DNA of 64,000 nt from Agathobaculum sp. Marseille-P7918 (GCF_900625105.1 NZ_UYYD01000004.1:1-64000), one strand, 5' to 3'; numbered from the stretch's first letter, positions 32,062 through 41,653 are shown. The notes: generated from the letters alone by a model not told the origin. Numbers and translations: made by a program.

Positions 32062-34362
32062 ATGGTAAATAAATCACAACTGCTGCGCCGTCTGCTCGTG
32101 CTGTGCTGCATGCTGCTGCTGTGCGTGGGATTGGCAGGCGGACAGCTGGTCCAGCTGCAGCTGATCAACGGAGAAAGCTATGTGCGCCGTTCGGCGAGCT
32201 TTTTGACGACAACGTCCACTGTTTCGGCGGCCCGCGGTGAGATTCTCGACCGGTATGGCCGCGCGATGGTGACCAACCAGACCGGTTTTTCGCTGGTGCT
32301 GATCTATTCCTCCTTCTGGGAGGATAAGGAGGACCGCTTTGAGATCCTGTTGGATCTGGCCAATCGCGTCAAGGCGGACGGGACGACAACCGCGTCCGGA
32401 ACCGATGCCGGGGACGGCACTGAAGACACTACGGAAGACGGAACCGAAACGAATACGACGGATAACAGCGATTCCGCGGTGCTCAATGACACCATGCCCA
32501 TTACGGATACGGCGCCGTACGAGTTTGTGGGAGAATCGGGCGATTCCGAACGCAAGGCGCTGTCGGATTACATCAAGGACAGTGCGGACACGCTCGGTTT
32601 GCAGGCGGTGAAGGACGCGAAGGCAGCGGCCAGCACGGCCAATGAGCAAAATCCGAAGTATGATGCGGACGGCAACACGATCGATCAGGTCGCGGCGCTG
32701 GACGCGACGACCATTATCTCTGCGTCCGATTTCATCAGTGCGATGCGCACCTATATGGAAAACAACCTGGGCATGCCGACCGGCCTGTCCGACGCGGACG
32801 CACGCACGCTTGTCGGCCTGTATTACAGCATGCGCCGCGTGAATTTCAGCAATAATGCGACCTTTACGCTGGCGGACAACGTGTCCATGGATCTGATTGC
32901 TTACATCAAGGAACATCATCAGCAATATGAAGGCGTGGATGTGCAGAGCGAAGCGATCCGTAAGTACGACACCACCTATGCCGCACACCTGCTGGGCACG
33001 GTGGGTCCGATGTGGCAGACCGAGTGGGAAGGCACCGACCATGGCGGCCCGTACAAGGATAAAGCGGGCTACACCATGAACGACACGATCGGTAAGACCG
33101 GTTTGGAGGCGGCGCTCGAGAGCTACCTGCATGGTACGGCCGGCTCGCGTACGGTGGAGACCGATCTCGGCGGCGACAGCGTCACTGACCATACTAACTC
33201 GTATGCACCGCAGCCGGGCGATAACGTCATCACGACCATTGATCTGGAACTGCAGGGCGTTGCCGAGCGGTCGCTGGCCAATTATGTTTCCGGCTATGGC
33301 CGCGGCGGCGCGGCGGTCGCGCTCGATCCGGATACGGGTGAAGTGCTGGTTATGGCGTCCTATCCGACCTATGATCTGGAAAACTACAACAAGAACTATG
33401 ATGCAATCTCCAGCGACTCGAGAAGTCCGGAACTGAACCGCGCGACCAGCGGTCTGTATCCGCCCGGTTCGACCTTTAAGGTGCTTACCGCGATCGCGGC
33501 GCTGGAGGAAGGCATCATTGATGCGAACACCACCTTTACCTGCGACGGCACGTTTGAATACGGCGGTCAGAAGTTTACCTGTAAGAATCATGAGCAGCCG
33601 ATGACGCTGGATGTCACGCAGGCGATCAAATATTCCTGCAACGTGTTTTTCTACAATGTCGGCCAGCGGCTGACCGGTGCGCATCTGGAACAGTGGTGCG
33701 ATAAATTCGGCCTCGGCAATGTGACCGGCATTGAGATCGGCGAAAGCGCCGGTCAGGCGGCCGGCCCGACCGAACGCGATGCCAACCGCAAAAATGATCC
33801 TACACTGCGCGAGTGGCAGGGCGGCGACGATGTCAACGCGGCGATCGGCCAGTCGGATAACCTGTTCACCCCCTTGCAGCTGGCAAACTATATGGCCGCT
33901 GTGGTCAACGGCGGTACGCTGTACAAGCCGACGCTGGTCAAGAGCATCAAAACCTACGATTATTCCGACGTGGTCGAGGAAGAACAGCCCGAAGTGTTGG
34001 GTACGATCGAATTTTCGGACGCCACGCGCGCCCTCGTCATGCAGGGCATGAGCGAGGTTACCGCAGAGGGCGGTACCGCGGCGACCACCTTTGCCGATTA
34101 CCCGATCAAGGTCGGCGGCAAGACCGGTTCGGCGGAAATGACCGAATATAAGGACGGCGTGGAAATCAACTATACGAACGGCCTGTTTGTTGCCTTCGCG
34201 CCGTTTGACGATCCGGAAATCGTCATTTGCGTGGTCGGCGAGGGCGCAGGACACGGTTCTGCGGTCGCGCCGGTCGTGCGTGATATTCTGGATGCGTATT
34301 TTGCCGAGGAAGAGCCGGATACGGTCGAGTCCGTGCAGGACGAAAACACGATGGTTCCTTGA
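32062..34362 (+). CDS. mrdA: Penicillin-binding protein 2 (class B transpeptidase)
   Basis: 766 residues. An N-terminal membrane anchor (about 8-28), the dimerisation domain (AARGEILDRYGRAM) and the transpeptidase with Ser470-x-x-Lys473 (PPGSTFK), the SCN motif and KTGSAE at about Lys687. It crosslinks lateral wall with RodA, MreC and MreD, directly upstream. Odd: a 40-50 residue Thr/Asp/Gly-rich low-complexity insertion at about 107-150, plus a charged helical insert to about 230, makes it longer than most PBP2s. RBS GAGGAAC before ATG. Confidence 0.93.
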   Translation: MVNKSQLLRRLLVLCCMLLLCVGLAGGQLVQLQLINGESYVRRSASFLTTTSTVSAARGEILDRYGRAMVTNQTGFSLVLIYSSFWEDKEDRFEILLDLANRVKADGTTTASGTDAGDGTEDTTEDGTETNTTDNSDSAVLNDTMPITDTAPYEFVGESGDSERKALSDYIKDSADTLGLQAVKDAKAAASTANEQNPKYDADGNTIDQVAALDATTIISASDFISAMRTYMENNLGMPTGLSDADARTLVGLYYSMRRVNFSNNATFTLADNVSMDLIAYIKEHHQQYEGVDVQSEAIRKYDTTYAAHLLGTVGPMWQTEWEGTDHGGPYKDKAGYTMNDTIGKTGLEAALESYLHGTAGSRTVETDLGGDSVTDHTNSYAPQPGDNVITTIDLELQGVAERSLANYVSGYGRGGAAVALDPDTGEVLVMASYPTYDLENYNKNYDAISSDSRSPELNRATSGLYPPGSTFKVLTAIAALEEGIIDANTTFTCDGTFEYGGQKFTCKNHEQPMTLDVTQAIKYSCNVFFYNVGQRLTGAHLEQWCDKFGLGNVTGIEIGESAGQAAGPTERDANRKNDPTLREWQGGDDVNAAIGQSDNLFTPLQLANYMAAVVNGGTLYKPTLVKSIKTYDYSDVVEEEQPEVLGTIEFSDATRALVMQGMSEVTAEGGTAATTFADYPIKVGGKTGSAEMTEYKDGVEINYTNGLFVAFAPFDDPEIVICVVGEGAGHGSAVAPVVRDILDAYFAEEEPDTVESVQDENTMVP

Positions 34363-34400
34363 CAGAATGTGTCAGTGCAATAAAATATTTGCACAAATGC

Positions 34401-34429
34401 TTGTAAATTAACGGCTCGTAGTTTATAAT
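34401..34429 (+). promoter_or_regulatory. Promoter of minD
   Basis: TTGTAA, 17 bases, TATAAT. Confidence 0.75.
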
Positions 34430-34462
34430 ACAATATATAAGTTTTTCTATTTCGGAGGCGGT

Positions 34463-35206
34463 ATGTTGAAGGTGATTCTGGTCGCGTCCGGTAAGGGCGG
34501 CACAGGGAAAACCTCCTTTACTGCGGGCGTGGGCGCTGCGTTGGCGCAGCTTGGCCACCGCGTGCTCCTGATCGACGGCGACTGCGGCCTTCGGAATCTG
34601 GATATCGTGCTGGGCATGTCGGACAGAGTGGTCTATTCCTTTGCCGATGTGGCGGGCGGCGCTGTGCCGCTCGGAGACGCCATGGCGCGGCATCCGGAGT
34701 ATCAGACCCTGTACTTACTCACGGCGCCGGTGGCCTTGCCTGCGCTCAGCGAGCGCGGCATGGAACAACTGGCCGTACAGGCGGAGGAAGCCGGTTTTGA
34801 TTATCTGTTGATTGACGGCCCCGCGGGCCTGCCGGCGGAGCTTTCTTTTCTGGCGCATATTGCCACCCAGGCGGTTGTCGTCACGGCGACCGACCGTGCC
34901 TGCATCCGCGGCGCGGAGCGGTGCGCGCGCAAGCTGGAAGAGGAATATTGCATCCAGCGTATCCGCATGGTGCTCAACCGGGTGCGTCCGCAGCTCATCT
35001 GCCGCGGCAAATCAGGCAATATCGACGACGCGATGGACGAAGCGGGGCTTCCGCTTTTGGGCGTTGTGCCGGAGGATGTGGATCTGATCTCCTGCGGAAA
35101 CAGTGGGAAAAGCATTCTGTCCGTCAAACATTCCGGTGCGGCACGCGCGTTTCACAACATTGCGCGCCGGCTGGATGGCGAGCGGGTCCCGCTGCTTCGC
35201 ATCTGA
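34463..35206 (+). CDS. minD: Septum site-determining protein MinD
   Basis: 247-residue ParA/MinD ATPase. The deviant Walker A ASGKGGTGKTS (residues 8-18), IDGDCGLRNLD, the Walker B-like LLIDGPAGL and the C-terminal amphipathic stretch HNIARRLDGERVPLLRI suited to membrane binding are visible. MinD places the division septum with MinC, but no minC or minE gene is in the neighbourhood, so the inhibitor is elsewhere or the protein has another cargo. Behind GGAGG. Own promoter. Follows mrdA in the classical cell-shape cluster. Confidence 0.88.
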   Translation: MLKVILVASGKGGTGKTSFTAGVGAALAQLGHRVLLIDGDCGLRNLDIVLGMSDRVVYSFADVAGGAVPLGDAMARHPEYQTLYLLTAPVALPALSERGMEQLAVQAEEAGFDYLLIDGPAGLPAELSFLAHIATQAVVVTATDRACIRGAERCARKLEEEYCIQRIRMVLNRVRPQLICRGKSGNIDDAMDEAGLPLLGVVPEDVDLISCGNSGKSILSVKHSGAARAFHNIARRLDGERVPLLRI

Positions 35207-35332
35207 TACAAACAGCATTTGACACAGCAAAGCATCTTTTCTGTTAAACATCATAAGCCAAGCAGGTTGTTTGACGCAAAATGAGAGTGGAAACAGCATA
35301 TATGTGGTATTTGGAAAGGGGATGTTTCGGAA

Positions 35333-35743
35333 ATGAACATAGCGCTTATTGCGCACGACCGGAAAAAAGAGCTGATGGTTCAGTTCTGTATGGCGTATTG
35401 TGGTATTCTGGCAAAGCATGATATTTGTGCAACCGGCACAACAGGCAAATTTGTGGAAGAAGCAACCGGACTGAAAATCGATAAATGTCTGGCGGGCATG
35501 CAGGGCGGCGAAGAGCAGATTGCATCCCGTGTCGCTTACAATGAGATCGACCTTGTTCTGTTTTTCCGCGATCCGATGTCCAACTCCCAGTACGAGCCGG
35601 ATGTGCACGCCATTGCACGGCTTTGCGATATGCATAACATTCCGATCGCAACCAACTCCGCAACGGCCGAAATGCTCATCCTTGGCCTCGACCGCGGTGA
35701 TCTGGATTGGCGTAACATTGTCAATCCCAAGAATAAAAAATAA
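35333..35743 (+). CDS. Methylglyoxal synthase-like protein with altered active site
   Basis: 136 residues of the MgsA fold (IALIAHD, ATGTTGKF, LVLFFRDP, IPIATNSATAEMLI). True MgsA converts dihydroxyacetone phosphate to methylglyoxal. Compared with E. coli MgsA, which I align by the GGDQQ and PHDPDV blocks, the catalytic Asp71 is Glu60 here (GGEEQ) and His98 is Tyr87 (QYEPDV); His19 and Asp101 equivalents (His8, Asp90) remain. It may be inactive, slower, or have another ligand. Located after minD, the usual clostridial place for mgsA. RBS AAAGGGG. Confidence 0.85.
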   Translation: MNIALIAHDRKKELMVQFCMAYCGILAKHDICATGTTGKFVEEATGLKIDKCLAGMQGGEEQIASRVAYNEIDLVLFFRDPMSNSQYEPDVHAIARLCDMHNIPIATNSATAEMLILGLDRGDLDWRNIVNPKNKK

Positions 35744-35821
35744 TCGACAGCAAGCAATGCACCGGATGGGCAGAGGGGCCTATTCGGTGCAATCGTCTGT
35801 CTTGAGGAGAATCAAAATACT

Positions 35822-37180
35822 ATGGAAAAAGTGAAACCCAGAACCCTGTCCGGCTTTATGGAACTGCTGCCCGCACCGCAGGTGCAGATGGAACGCATCA
35901 TGCAGGTGCTGCGCGAAACCTATGCGCTGTACGGCTTCTATCCGCTGGACACACCGCTGATCGAGTCCTCTGAGGTGCTGCTGGCCAAGGGCGGCGGCGA
36001 GACCGAGAAGCAGATCTACCGCTTCACCAAGGGCGACAGCGACCTGTCGCTGCGTTTTGACCTGACGGTGCCGCTGGCCAAGTACGTCGCGCAGCATTAC
36101 GGCGAGCTGACCTTCCCGTTCCGTCGTTTCCAGATCGGCAAGGTCTACCGCGGCGAGCGCGCGCAGCGCGGCCGTTTCCGCGAGTTCTATCAGGCGGATA
36201 TCGACGTCATCGGCGACGGCAAGCTGGACATCATCAACGAGGCCGAGGTGCCGAGCATCATCTATAAAACCTTCACTTCGCTGGGGCTTGAGCGTTTCAA
36301 GATCCGCATCAACAACCGCAAGGTATTAAACGGCTTTTTCGCCATCCTCGGCCTGACCGAACAGGCGGGCGATGTGATGCGTACGATCGATAAGCTGGAG
36401 AAGATCGGTGCGGAAAAGGTCAAGGCCATTCTGGTCGAGGATTTCGGCGTGGCGGACGCTGTGGCGGACGAACTGCTGGCCTTCATCCAGACGCCGGGCG
36501 GCACGGAGGGCATTCTGGCCGCGCTGGACGGTTACAAGGGCAAGAACGAGGTGTTCGATCAGGGCGCGGACGAGTTGCGCACGGTTGCGCAGTACATGAC
36601 CGCATTCGGCGTGCCGGCGGATCATTTCGAGATCGACCTGACGATCGCGCGCGGCCTGGACTACTACACCGGCACGGTGTATGAGACCGCGATGCTCGAC
36701 CACCCGGAGATCGGTTCGATCTGCTCGGGCGGTCGGTATGACAACCTGGCAGAGTATTACACGGACAAGCAGCTGCCGGGCGTGGGCATTTCGATCGGCC
36801 TGACCCGTCTGTTCTATGTGCTGGGCGAGCAGGGCTACCTGAACGACAGCATGAACAAGGCGCCCGCCGATGTGCTCATCCTGCCGATGACCGACGATAT
36901 GGGCGCGGCGATTGCACTGGCGACCAGCCTGCGCGAGGCGGGCATCCGCACGCAGTTGTACAGCGAACAGAAAAAGTTCAAGCACAAGATCGGTTATGCC
37001 GACAAGCTGGGCATCCCGTATGTCATCTTCCTCGGTGAGGATGAAATTAAGGAAAATGTGATCGCGGTCAAGGATATGGACTCGGGCGAGCAGGTCAAGG
37101 TCTCGCTCGCGGACGCAATCGCCCGCATCCGGGACGGTCTGGCTGCCAAGAATCAGGGCAAGGTCATCTGCGACAAGTAA
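35822..37180 (+). CDS. hisS: Histidyl-tRNA synthetase
   Basis: 452-residue class II synthetase. Motif 2 region FQIGKVYRGERAQRGRFREFYQ with the class II arginine, histidine-specific motifs LDYYTGTVYE and SGGRYDNL and the C-terminal anticodon-binding domain (from about 350) are present. Start ATG at 35822 follows GAGGAG. It begins an operon with a small membrane protein and aspS, an arrangement hisS-aspS seen widely in Firmicutes. No T-box leader is recognised in the 78-base gap upstream. Confidence 0.94.
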   Translation: MEKVKPRTLSGFMELLPAPQVQMERIMQVLRETYALYGFYPLDTPLIESSEVLLAKGGGETEKQIYRFTKGDSDLSLRFDLTVPLAKYVAQHYGELTFPFRRFQIGKVYRGERAQRGRFREFYQADIDVIGDGKLDIINEAEVPSIIYKTFTSLGLERFKIRINNRKVLNGFFAILGLTEQAGDVMRTIDKLEKIGAEKVKAILVEDFGVADAVADELLAFIQTPGGTEGILAALDGYKGKNEVFDQGADELRTVAQYMTAFGVPADHFEIDLTIARGLDYYTGTVYETAMLDHPEIGSICSGGRYDNLAEYYTDKQLPGVGISIGLTRLFYVLGEQGYLNDSMNKAPADVLILPMTDDMGAAIALATSLREAGIRTQLYSEQKKFKHKIGYADKLGIPYVIFLGEDEIKENVIAVKDMDSGEQVKVSLADAIARIRDGLAAKNQGKVICDK

Positions 37181-37202
37181 ATATGGGAGAGGGGAATCGG
37201 CT

Positions 37203-37409
37203 ATGAAGGACAATGCGCAATTCATTTGGAGTTGTACGAAATTTCTCGCCTGTATCCTGTGCATGCTGAGTTCGGCTGTCTGGTGGATCATCGGTTTTGT
37301 GATCCTGGGCTATGTAGCTATCGTGCTCGGCCTGCTGTTTGCATTGCTCACCTATGTGACGGATATTTCCCCTGTAATAAAGCAAGAAAATTCAGAGAAT
37401 AAGGACTGA
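37203..37409 (+). CDS. Small membrane protein between hisS and aspS
   Basis: 68 residues with one long or two short hydrophobic segments (about 15-50, WWIIGFVILGYVAIVLGLLFALL) and a charged C-terminus. No recognised family. RBS GAGGGG before ATG; 22 bases after hisS and 5 bases before aspS, so cotranscribed. Function unknown. Confidence 0.7.
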   Translation: MKDNAQFIWSCTKFLACILCMLSSAVWWIIGFVILGYVAIVLGLLFALLTYVTDISPVIKQENSENKD

Positions 37410-37414
37410 TAAAC

Positions 37415-39226
37415 ATGAATAACACATCCATTGCGGGCATGAAGCGCACGCATATGTGCGGCGATCTGCGCCTGGCCGACGCGGGTCAGGAAGTCACGGT
37501 CAACGGTTGGGTGGATCGCGTGCGCGATAACGGCGGCGTGCTGTTCCTGCTCGTGCGCGACCGCGCGGGCATCGTGCAGTGCACGTTTGACAAGTCGGTC
37601 AACGCCGACCTGTTCAACATCGCCTTTACCTGCCGCACCGAATTTGTGGTTGCGGTGCGCGGCAAGCTGGTGGCGCGCGACGAGGCCGCGATCAATAAGA
37701 AGATGCCGACCGGCGAGGTCGAGATCATTGCCGAGGATATCCGCATTCTGTCCAAGGCGGAGACGACTCCGTTCGAGATCGACGACACCAAGGAAGTCGG
37801 TGATCAGGTGCGCCTGAAGTACCGCTATCTGGACCTGCGCCGTCCGTCCATGCAGAAGAACCTGATGCTGCGCCACCGCGTCACGCAGGTGGCCCGCAAC
37901 TACTTTGATGAGCAGGGCTTCATCGAGATCGAGACTCCGATGCTGACCAAGTCCACACCTGAGGGCGCGCGCGACTACCTCGTGCCCAGCCGCGTGCATC
38001 CGGGCAAGTTCTATGCGCTGCCGCAGTCCCCGCAGCAGTACAAGCAGCTGCTCATGCTGGCGGGCATGGATCGCTATATCCAGATCACCCGCTGCTTCCG
38101 CGACGAGGACCTGCGTGCTGACCGTCAGCCTGAGTTCACCCAGATCGACCTGGAGATGAGCTTTGTTGAGCAGGACGATGTCATTGCAGTCAACGAAGGC
38201 TTTTTGAAGCGCGTGTTTAAGGAAGTGCTGGATATCGACATCCAGCTGCCGCTGCCGCGCCTGACCTGGCGCGAGGCGATGGATCGCTTCGGTTCGGACA
38301 AGCCGGATACACGTTTCGGCTTTGAGATCAAGGATATTTCGGATATCGCGGCAAACTGCGGTTTTGGCGTGTTCAAGGGCGCGATCGAAGCCGGCGGCAC
38401 CGTGCGTCTGATTAACATCAACGGCTACGCGGACAAGTTCCCGCGCAAGGAGATCGACAAGCTGGCCGATTTCGTCAAGACTTACCGCGCCAAGGGCCTG
38501 CCGTGGATGAAGGTCGCGGCTGACGGCACGATGACCTCCTCTTTTGCCAAGTTCCTTTCTGAGGAGGAGATCGCGGCCATCAAGGAACGCGCCGACATGC
38601 ACGAAAACGACGTGCTGTTCGTTGTGGCGGACGCTTCCGAGCAGACCGCGCTGGTATCGCTCGGCGCGCTGCGCTGCGAGCTGGCCAAGCGCCTCGGCCT
38701 TGCCAAGAAGGACGATTTCAAGCTCCTGTGGGTCACCGAGTTCCCGCAGTTCGAGTACAGCGAGGAAGAAAACCGTCTGGTTGCGATGCACCATCCGTTC
38801 ACCGCGCCGATGGACGAGGATATCCCGCTGCTGGACACCGACCCGGCCAAGGTGCGCGCCAAGGCGTATGACATCATCCTCAACGGCTGCGAGCTGGGCG
38901 GCGGTTCGATCCGTATCCACGATCCCGAACTCCAGACCAAGATGTTCGAAGCGCTCGGCTTTACCGAAGAGCGCGCCAAGGAGCAGTTTGGCCATCTGAT
39001 CACCGCGTTCTCGTATGGTGCGCCCCCGCACGGCGGCCTGGCGTACGGCCTGGACCGTCTGTGCATGCTGCTGGCGGGTCTGGATTCCATCCGCGACGTG
39101 ATCGCGTTCCCCAAGGTGCAGAACGCATCCGATCTGATGATGAATTGCCCGGATGTGGTAGACGCCAAGCAGCTTGACGACCTGTCCATCGCGGTGACCC
39201 GCGTGGAGAAGGACACGGAAGCGTAA
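37415..39226 (+). CDS. aspS: Aspartyl-tRNA synthetase
   Basis: 603 residues, bacterial type with N-terminal OB-fold anticodon domain (KRTHMCGDLRLADAGQEVTVNGWVDRVRDNGG), class II catalytic core (FIEIETPML, RCFRDEDLRADRQPEFTQID, and GLDRLCMLLAG) and the GAD insertion (about 290-400). Charges tRNA-Asp or both Asp and Asn tRNAs depending on the strain. First ATG used; the second Met (residue 9) starts the more widely conserved part. It ends at a hairpin. Confidence 0.95.
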   Translation: MNNTSIAGMKRTHMCGDLRLADAGQEVTVNGWVDRVRDNGGVLFLLVRDRAGIVQCTFDKSVNADLFNIAFTCRTEFVVAVRGKLVARDEAAINKKMPTGEVEIIAEDIRILSKAETTPFEIDDTKEVGDQVRLKYRYLDLRRPSMQKNLMLRHRVTQVARNYFDEQGFIEIETPMLTKSTPEGARDYLVPSRVHPGKFYALPQSPQQYKQLLMLAGMDRYIQITRCFRDEDLRADRQPEFTQIDLEMSFVEQDDVIAVNEGFLKRVFKEVLDIDIQLPLPRLTWREAMDRFGSDKPDTRFGFEIKDISDIAANCGFGVFKGAIEAGGTVRLININGYADKFPRKEIDKLADFVKTYRAKGLPWMKVAADGTMTSSFAKFLSEEEIAAIKERADMHENDVLFVVADASEQTALVSLGALRCELAKRLGLAKKDDFKLLWVTEFPQFEYSEEENRLVAMHHPFTAPMDEDIPLLDTDPAKVRAKAYDIILNGCELGGGSIRIHDPELQTKMFEALGFTEERAKEQFGHLITAFSYGAPPHGGLAYGLDRLCMLLAGLDSIRDVIAFPKVQNASDLMMNCPDVVDAKQLDDLSIAVTRVEKDTEA

Positions 39227-39235
39227 AACAAGCAG

Positions 39236-39267
39236 AAAAGCCGCTGCGGCAGGCCCGTAGCGGCTTT
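39236..39267 (+). terminator. Terminator of the hisS-aspS operon
   Basis: AAAGCCGCT/AGCGGCTTT hairpin with a 14-base loop, then CCCGTTTT; weak T-run. Confidence 0.55.
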
Positions 39268-39294
39268 CCCGTTTTGCAAAGGAGACAGGCTAAC

Positions 39295-41238
39295 GTGCAC
39301 CCCAAATGTAAAGAACAAGCAAAAAGCAGGAAAATTTTAAGTTATATCGTCAACGCCGTGCTGGCGCTGGTGCTGATCTATGCGGCGGTGTATCTGCTGC
39401 GCAAGGGCACGATTTTTTACCGGCCGGAAAGCCAGAAGCCGCTGGGGGTGTTGGCGGCGCTGCCCTTTTTGCTGCGTCCGCGCAGACGGGCGACCGGGCC
39501 GGAATTGGCGATCCATGATATTCTGGTGCTGCTGTCGGCCAGTTCGTTTGCGCTGCTGCTGACCGAGTTTGTGGTCAAGGGCGGCATCATCGTCGGCAAT
39601 ACGGCCATCTGGCAGGGATATGTGTACCATGCGGCGATTTTCGGTCTGATTTATGTATTTGCCGGCAGCATCCGCTGGACCACCTGCATCGGCATGGGCG
39701 TGACCCTGCTGTATGCGCTGATCGACCATTATGTAACCGTGTTCCGCGGCACACCGGTGCTGCTGAGCGATATTTTTGCCATCGGAACGGCAAAAAACGT
39801 GGCGGCGAATTATTCTGTGCCGATCGAGTTTTCCGTGCTGGTCACCGTGGGAATTGCGGTGCTGTTCTGCTTCGCCGTGTGGCGGATGCGCCGCAGGGCG
39901 ACGCCGCGCCGCTGGCAGTTCCTCACCTGCTCGCTGCTGCTGTGCTGCTGGCTGTATGGGCTTCGGCTCGCGGGCAACAGCTTTGGCTTCTGGCAGGGCA
40001 ATCTGGAGTACAGCGAGTGGTACTATTTCTGCCGCACGGCGGGCAACGCCATTGTGGAGCAGCCGACAGGCTATTCGGCGGAGGCGCTAAGCGAGATCAC
40101 GGAGGAATACAGCGGTGAGCAGGGTGAAACGCGACCCAACATCATCATGGTGATGAATGAGTCGTTTGCGGATCTGAAGGACGTCGGCGCGTTTGAGACC
40201 AATGAGGATTATCTGCCGTTCCTGCATTCGCTCGCGGGGCGGGAGAATACGATTACGGGCGACCTTCTGGTTTCGACCTTTGGCGGCGGCACCGCTACCA
40301 CCGAGTTTGAGGTGCTGACGGGGGACACGATGGCATTCTTACCGTTCGGTTGCTCACCGTACCAGATGTACGTCAAGAGCGCGACGCCGGGGGTGGTGTC
40401 CGGTCTGTCGGAGCAGGGCTACCAGACGGTTTCGCTGCACCCATACCGCGCTACGTCGTGGAATCGCCAGCAGGTGTATGAACGGTTTGGGTTTGTAACT
40501 CAGCTGTATGAGGGCGATTTTTCATCGGATGCGGAACGTCTGCGCAGCTTCATCAGCGACAGCGAGGATTATCGCAAGATCATCGAGGTCTATGAAAACA
40601 AGCCGGCGGATACACCGCTGTTCCTGTTCAACGTGACCATGCAGAACCATGGCGGATATGTGCCGGATGATACGGACAATTTCGAGCAGACGATCTGGCT
40701 GACGGGGGAATACGAGGGGAAATATCCGGAAGTGGACGAGTACCTTTCGCTTGCAAGGCGCAGCGATGATGCCATCAAAGAACTGATCGACTATTTTTCG
40801 TCGGTGGATGAGCCGACGGCGATCATTTTCTTCGGCGATCACCAGCCGAATGTGCCGAGCGCGTTCTATGACGATCTGTTCGGCAACACGGACGCCAACC
40901 GCAGCCGGGAAGAGAAGCAGAAGAAGATGGTCACACCGTTCTTCATTTGGGCCAACTACGATATTGCCGAGCAGACCGATGTGCAGATCAGCGCCAATTA
41001 CCTGACGGCGTTCGCGCTGGATGCGCTGGGATGCTCCACCTCGGGATACGATCAGCTGCGCCTGTCCGTGCGGGAGCAGATCCCGCGCATTAATAATTAC
41101 GGGTACTACATGCAGGATGGCAGCTGGTATGACTCGGAAACCGCAGAGGAATGTGAGACGCTGGATGCATATCAGATGATGCAGTATGCGCAGCTGTTCG
41201 ACACAAAAAAACGAGACGATTCCTGGTATCAACCATGA
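39295..41238 (+). CDS. LTA synthase/phosphoglycerol transferase-like membrane sulfatase
   Basis: 647 residues: about five N-terminal membrane helices (to about 240) and an extracellular sulfatase-fold domain. Metal-site motifs are visible: NIIMVMNESFADL, the nucleophile region GDLLVSTFGGGTATTEFEVLTG and FFGDHQPNVPS. Such enzymes polymerise or transfer glycerol phosphate to glycolipids or glycans. The start is GTG at 39295 behind AAAGGAGA; an upstream TTG precedes that ribosome site and is rejected. Which polymer it builds is unknown. Confidence 0.86.
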   Translation: MHPKCKEQAKSRKILSYIVNAVLALVLIYAAVYLLRKGTIFYRPESQKPLGVLAALPFLLRPRRRATGPELAIHDILVLLSASSFALLLTEFVVKGGIIVGNTAIWQGYVYHAAIFGLIYVFAGSIRWTTCIGMGVTLLYALIDHYVTVFRGTPVLLSDIFAIGTAKNVAANYSVPIEFSVLVTVGIAVLFCFAVWRMRRRATPRRWQFLTCSLLLCCWLYGLRLAGNSFGFWQGNLEYSEWYYFCRTAGNAIVEQPTGYSAEALSEITEEYSGEQGETRPNIIMVMNESFADLKDVGAFETNEDYLPFLHSLAGRENTITGDLLVSTFGGGTATTEFEVLTGDTMAFLPFGCSPYQMYVKSATPGVVSGLSEQGYQTVSLHPYRATSWNRQQVYERFGFVTQLYEGDFSSDAERLRSFISDSEDYRKIIEVYENKPADTPLFLFNVTMQNHGGYVPDDTDNFEQTIWLTGEYEGKYPEVDEYLSLARRSDDAIKELIDYFSSVDEPTAIIFFGDHQPNVPSAFYDDLFGNTDANRSREEKQKKMVTPFFIWANYDIAEQTDVQISANYLTAFALDALGCSTSGYDQLRLSVREQIPRINNYGYYMQDGSWYDSETAEECETLDAYQMMQYAQLFDTKKRDDSWYQP

Positions 41239-41240
41239 GG

Positions 41241-41278
41241 AAAACGGCGCTCCACGCTTTGCGTGGAGCGCCGTTTTT
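41241..41278 (+). terminator. Terminator of the LTA-synthase-like gene
   Basis: AAAACGGCGCTCCACGC, loop TTT, GCGTGGAGCGCCGTTTTT. Confidence 0.9.
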
Positions 41279-41653
41279 GTGCAAAATGGAGAGAACTAAA
41301 ATGGTGGGTTTTGAGTATGAAAATGATGATAAAATGAGTAAATTGTTGTAAAAAAGGAAAAATATTAGTTCAATTTAGACAAAAAGGTTTTGCTGTTTAT
41401 GTGCAATCAAACAAAGTGCTGGAAAAAACTTAAAAAAGTTTTGCCAAGATAGGAACATAGTGTTAAAATGGATGACGGACATAGGAGGAGCAGCGAGTGC
41501 ACACTTCAGGATCTTCGGTGAAAACTGGCGATCTGTTTTTTTATGGTGTTTGCGTGCGCGCGCCCGCAAAATCGGTTCCATCTTGCTGGGGAGTGTATGG
41601 GATGGAATTCCTCCGACCCAGGAAAGAAAGAAAAACAAGAAGGGGAGAAAAGC
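41279..41653. other. AT-rich intergenic and leader region of the symporter
   Basis: The first half (to about 41440) is AT-rich and shows no gene. The second half is an expected 180-base leader with a short frame behind a strong ribosome site. No known riboswitch consensus is recognised. Confidence 0.6.
41441..41469 (+). promoter_or_regulatory. Promoter of the symporter transcription unit
   Basis: TTGCCA, 17 bases, TAAAAT; implies a leader of about 180 bases. Confidence 0.7.

Noticed and set aside
32074-34254. 726-codon minus-strand frame opposite mrdA, and 716 codons opposite the symporter
   Set aside because: Antisense shadows of recognised genes with no family motifs.
35744-35821. T-box leader before hisS
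   Set aside because: The 78-base gap contains a GCACCG/CGGTGC hairpin but no specifier loop or the conserved T-box TGG sequence, and is too short.
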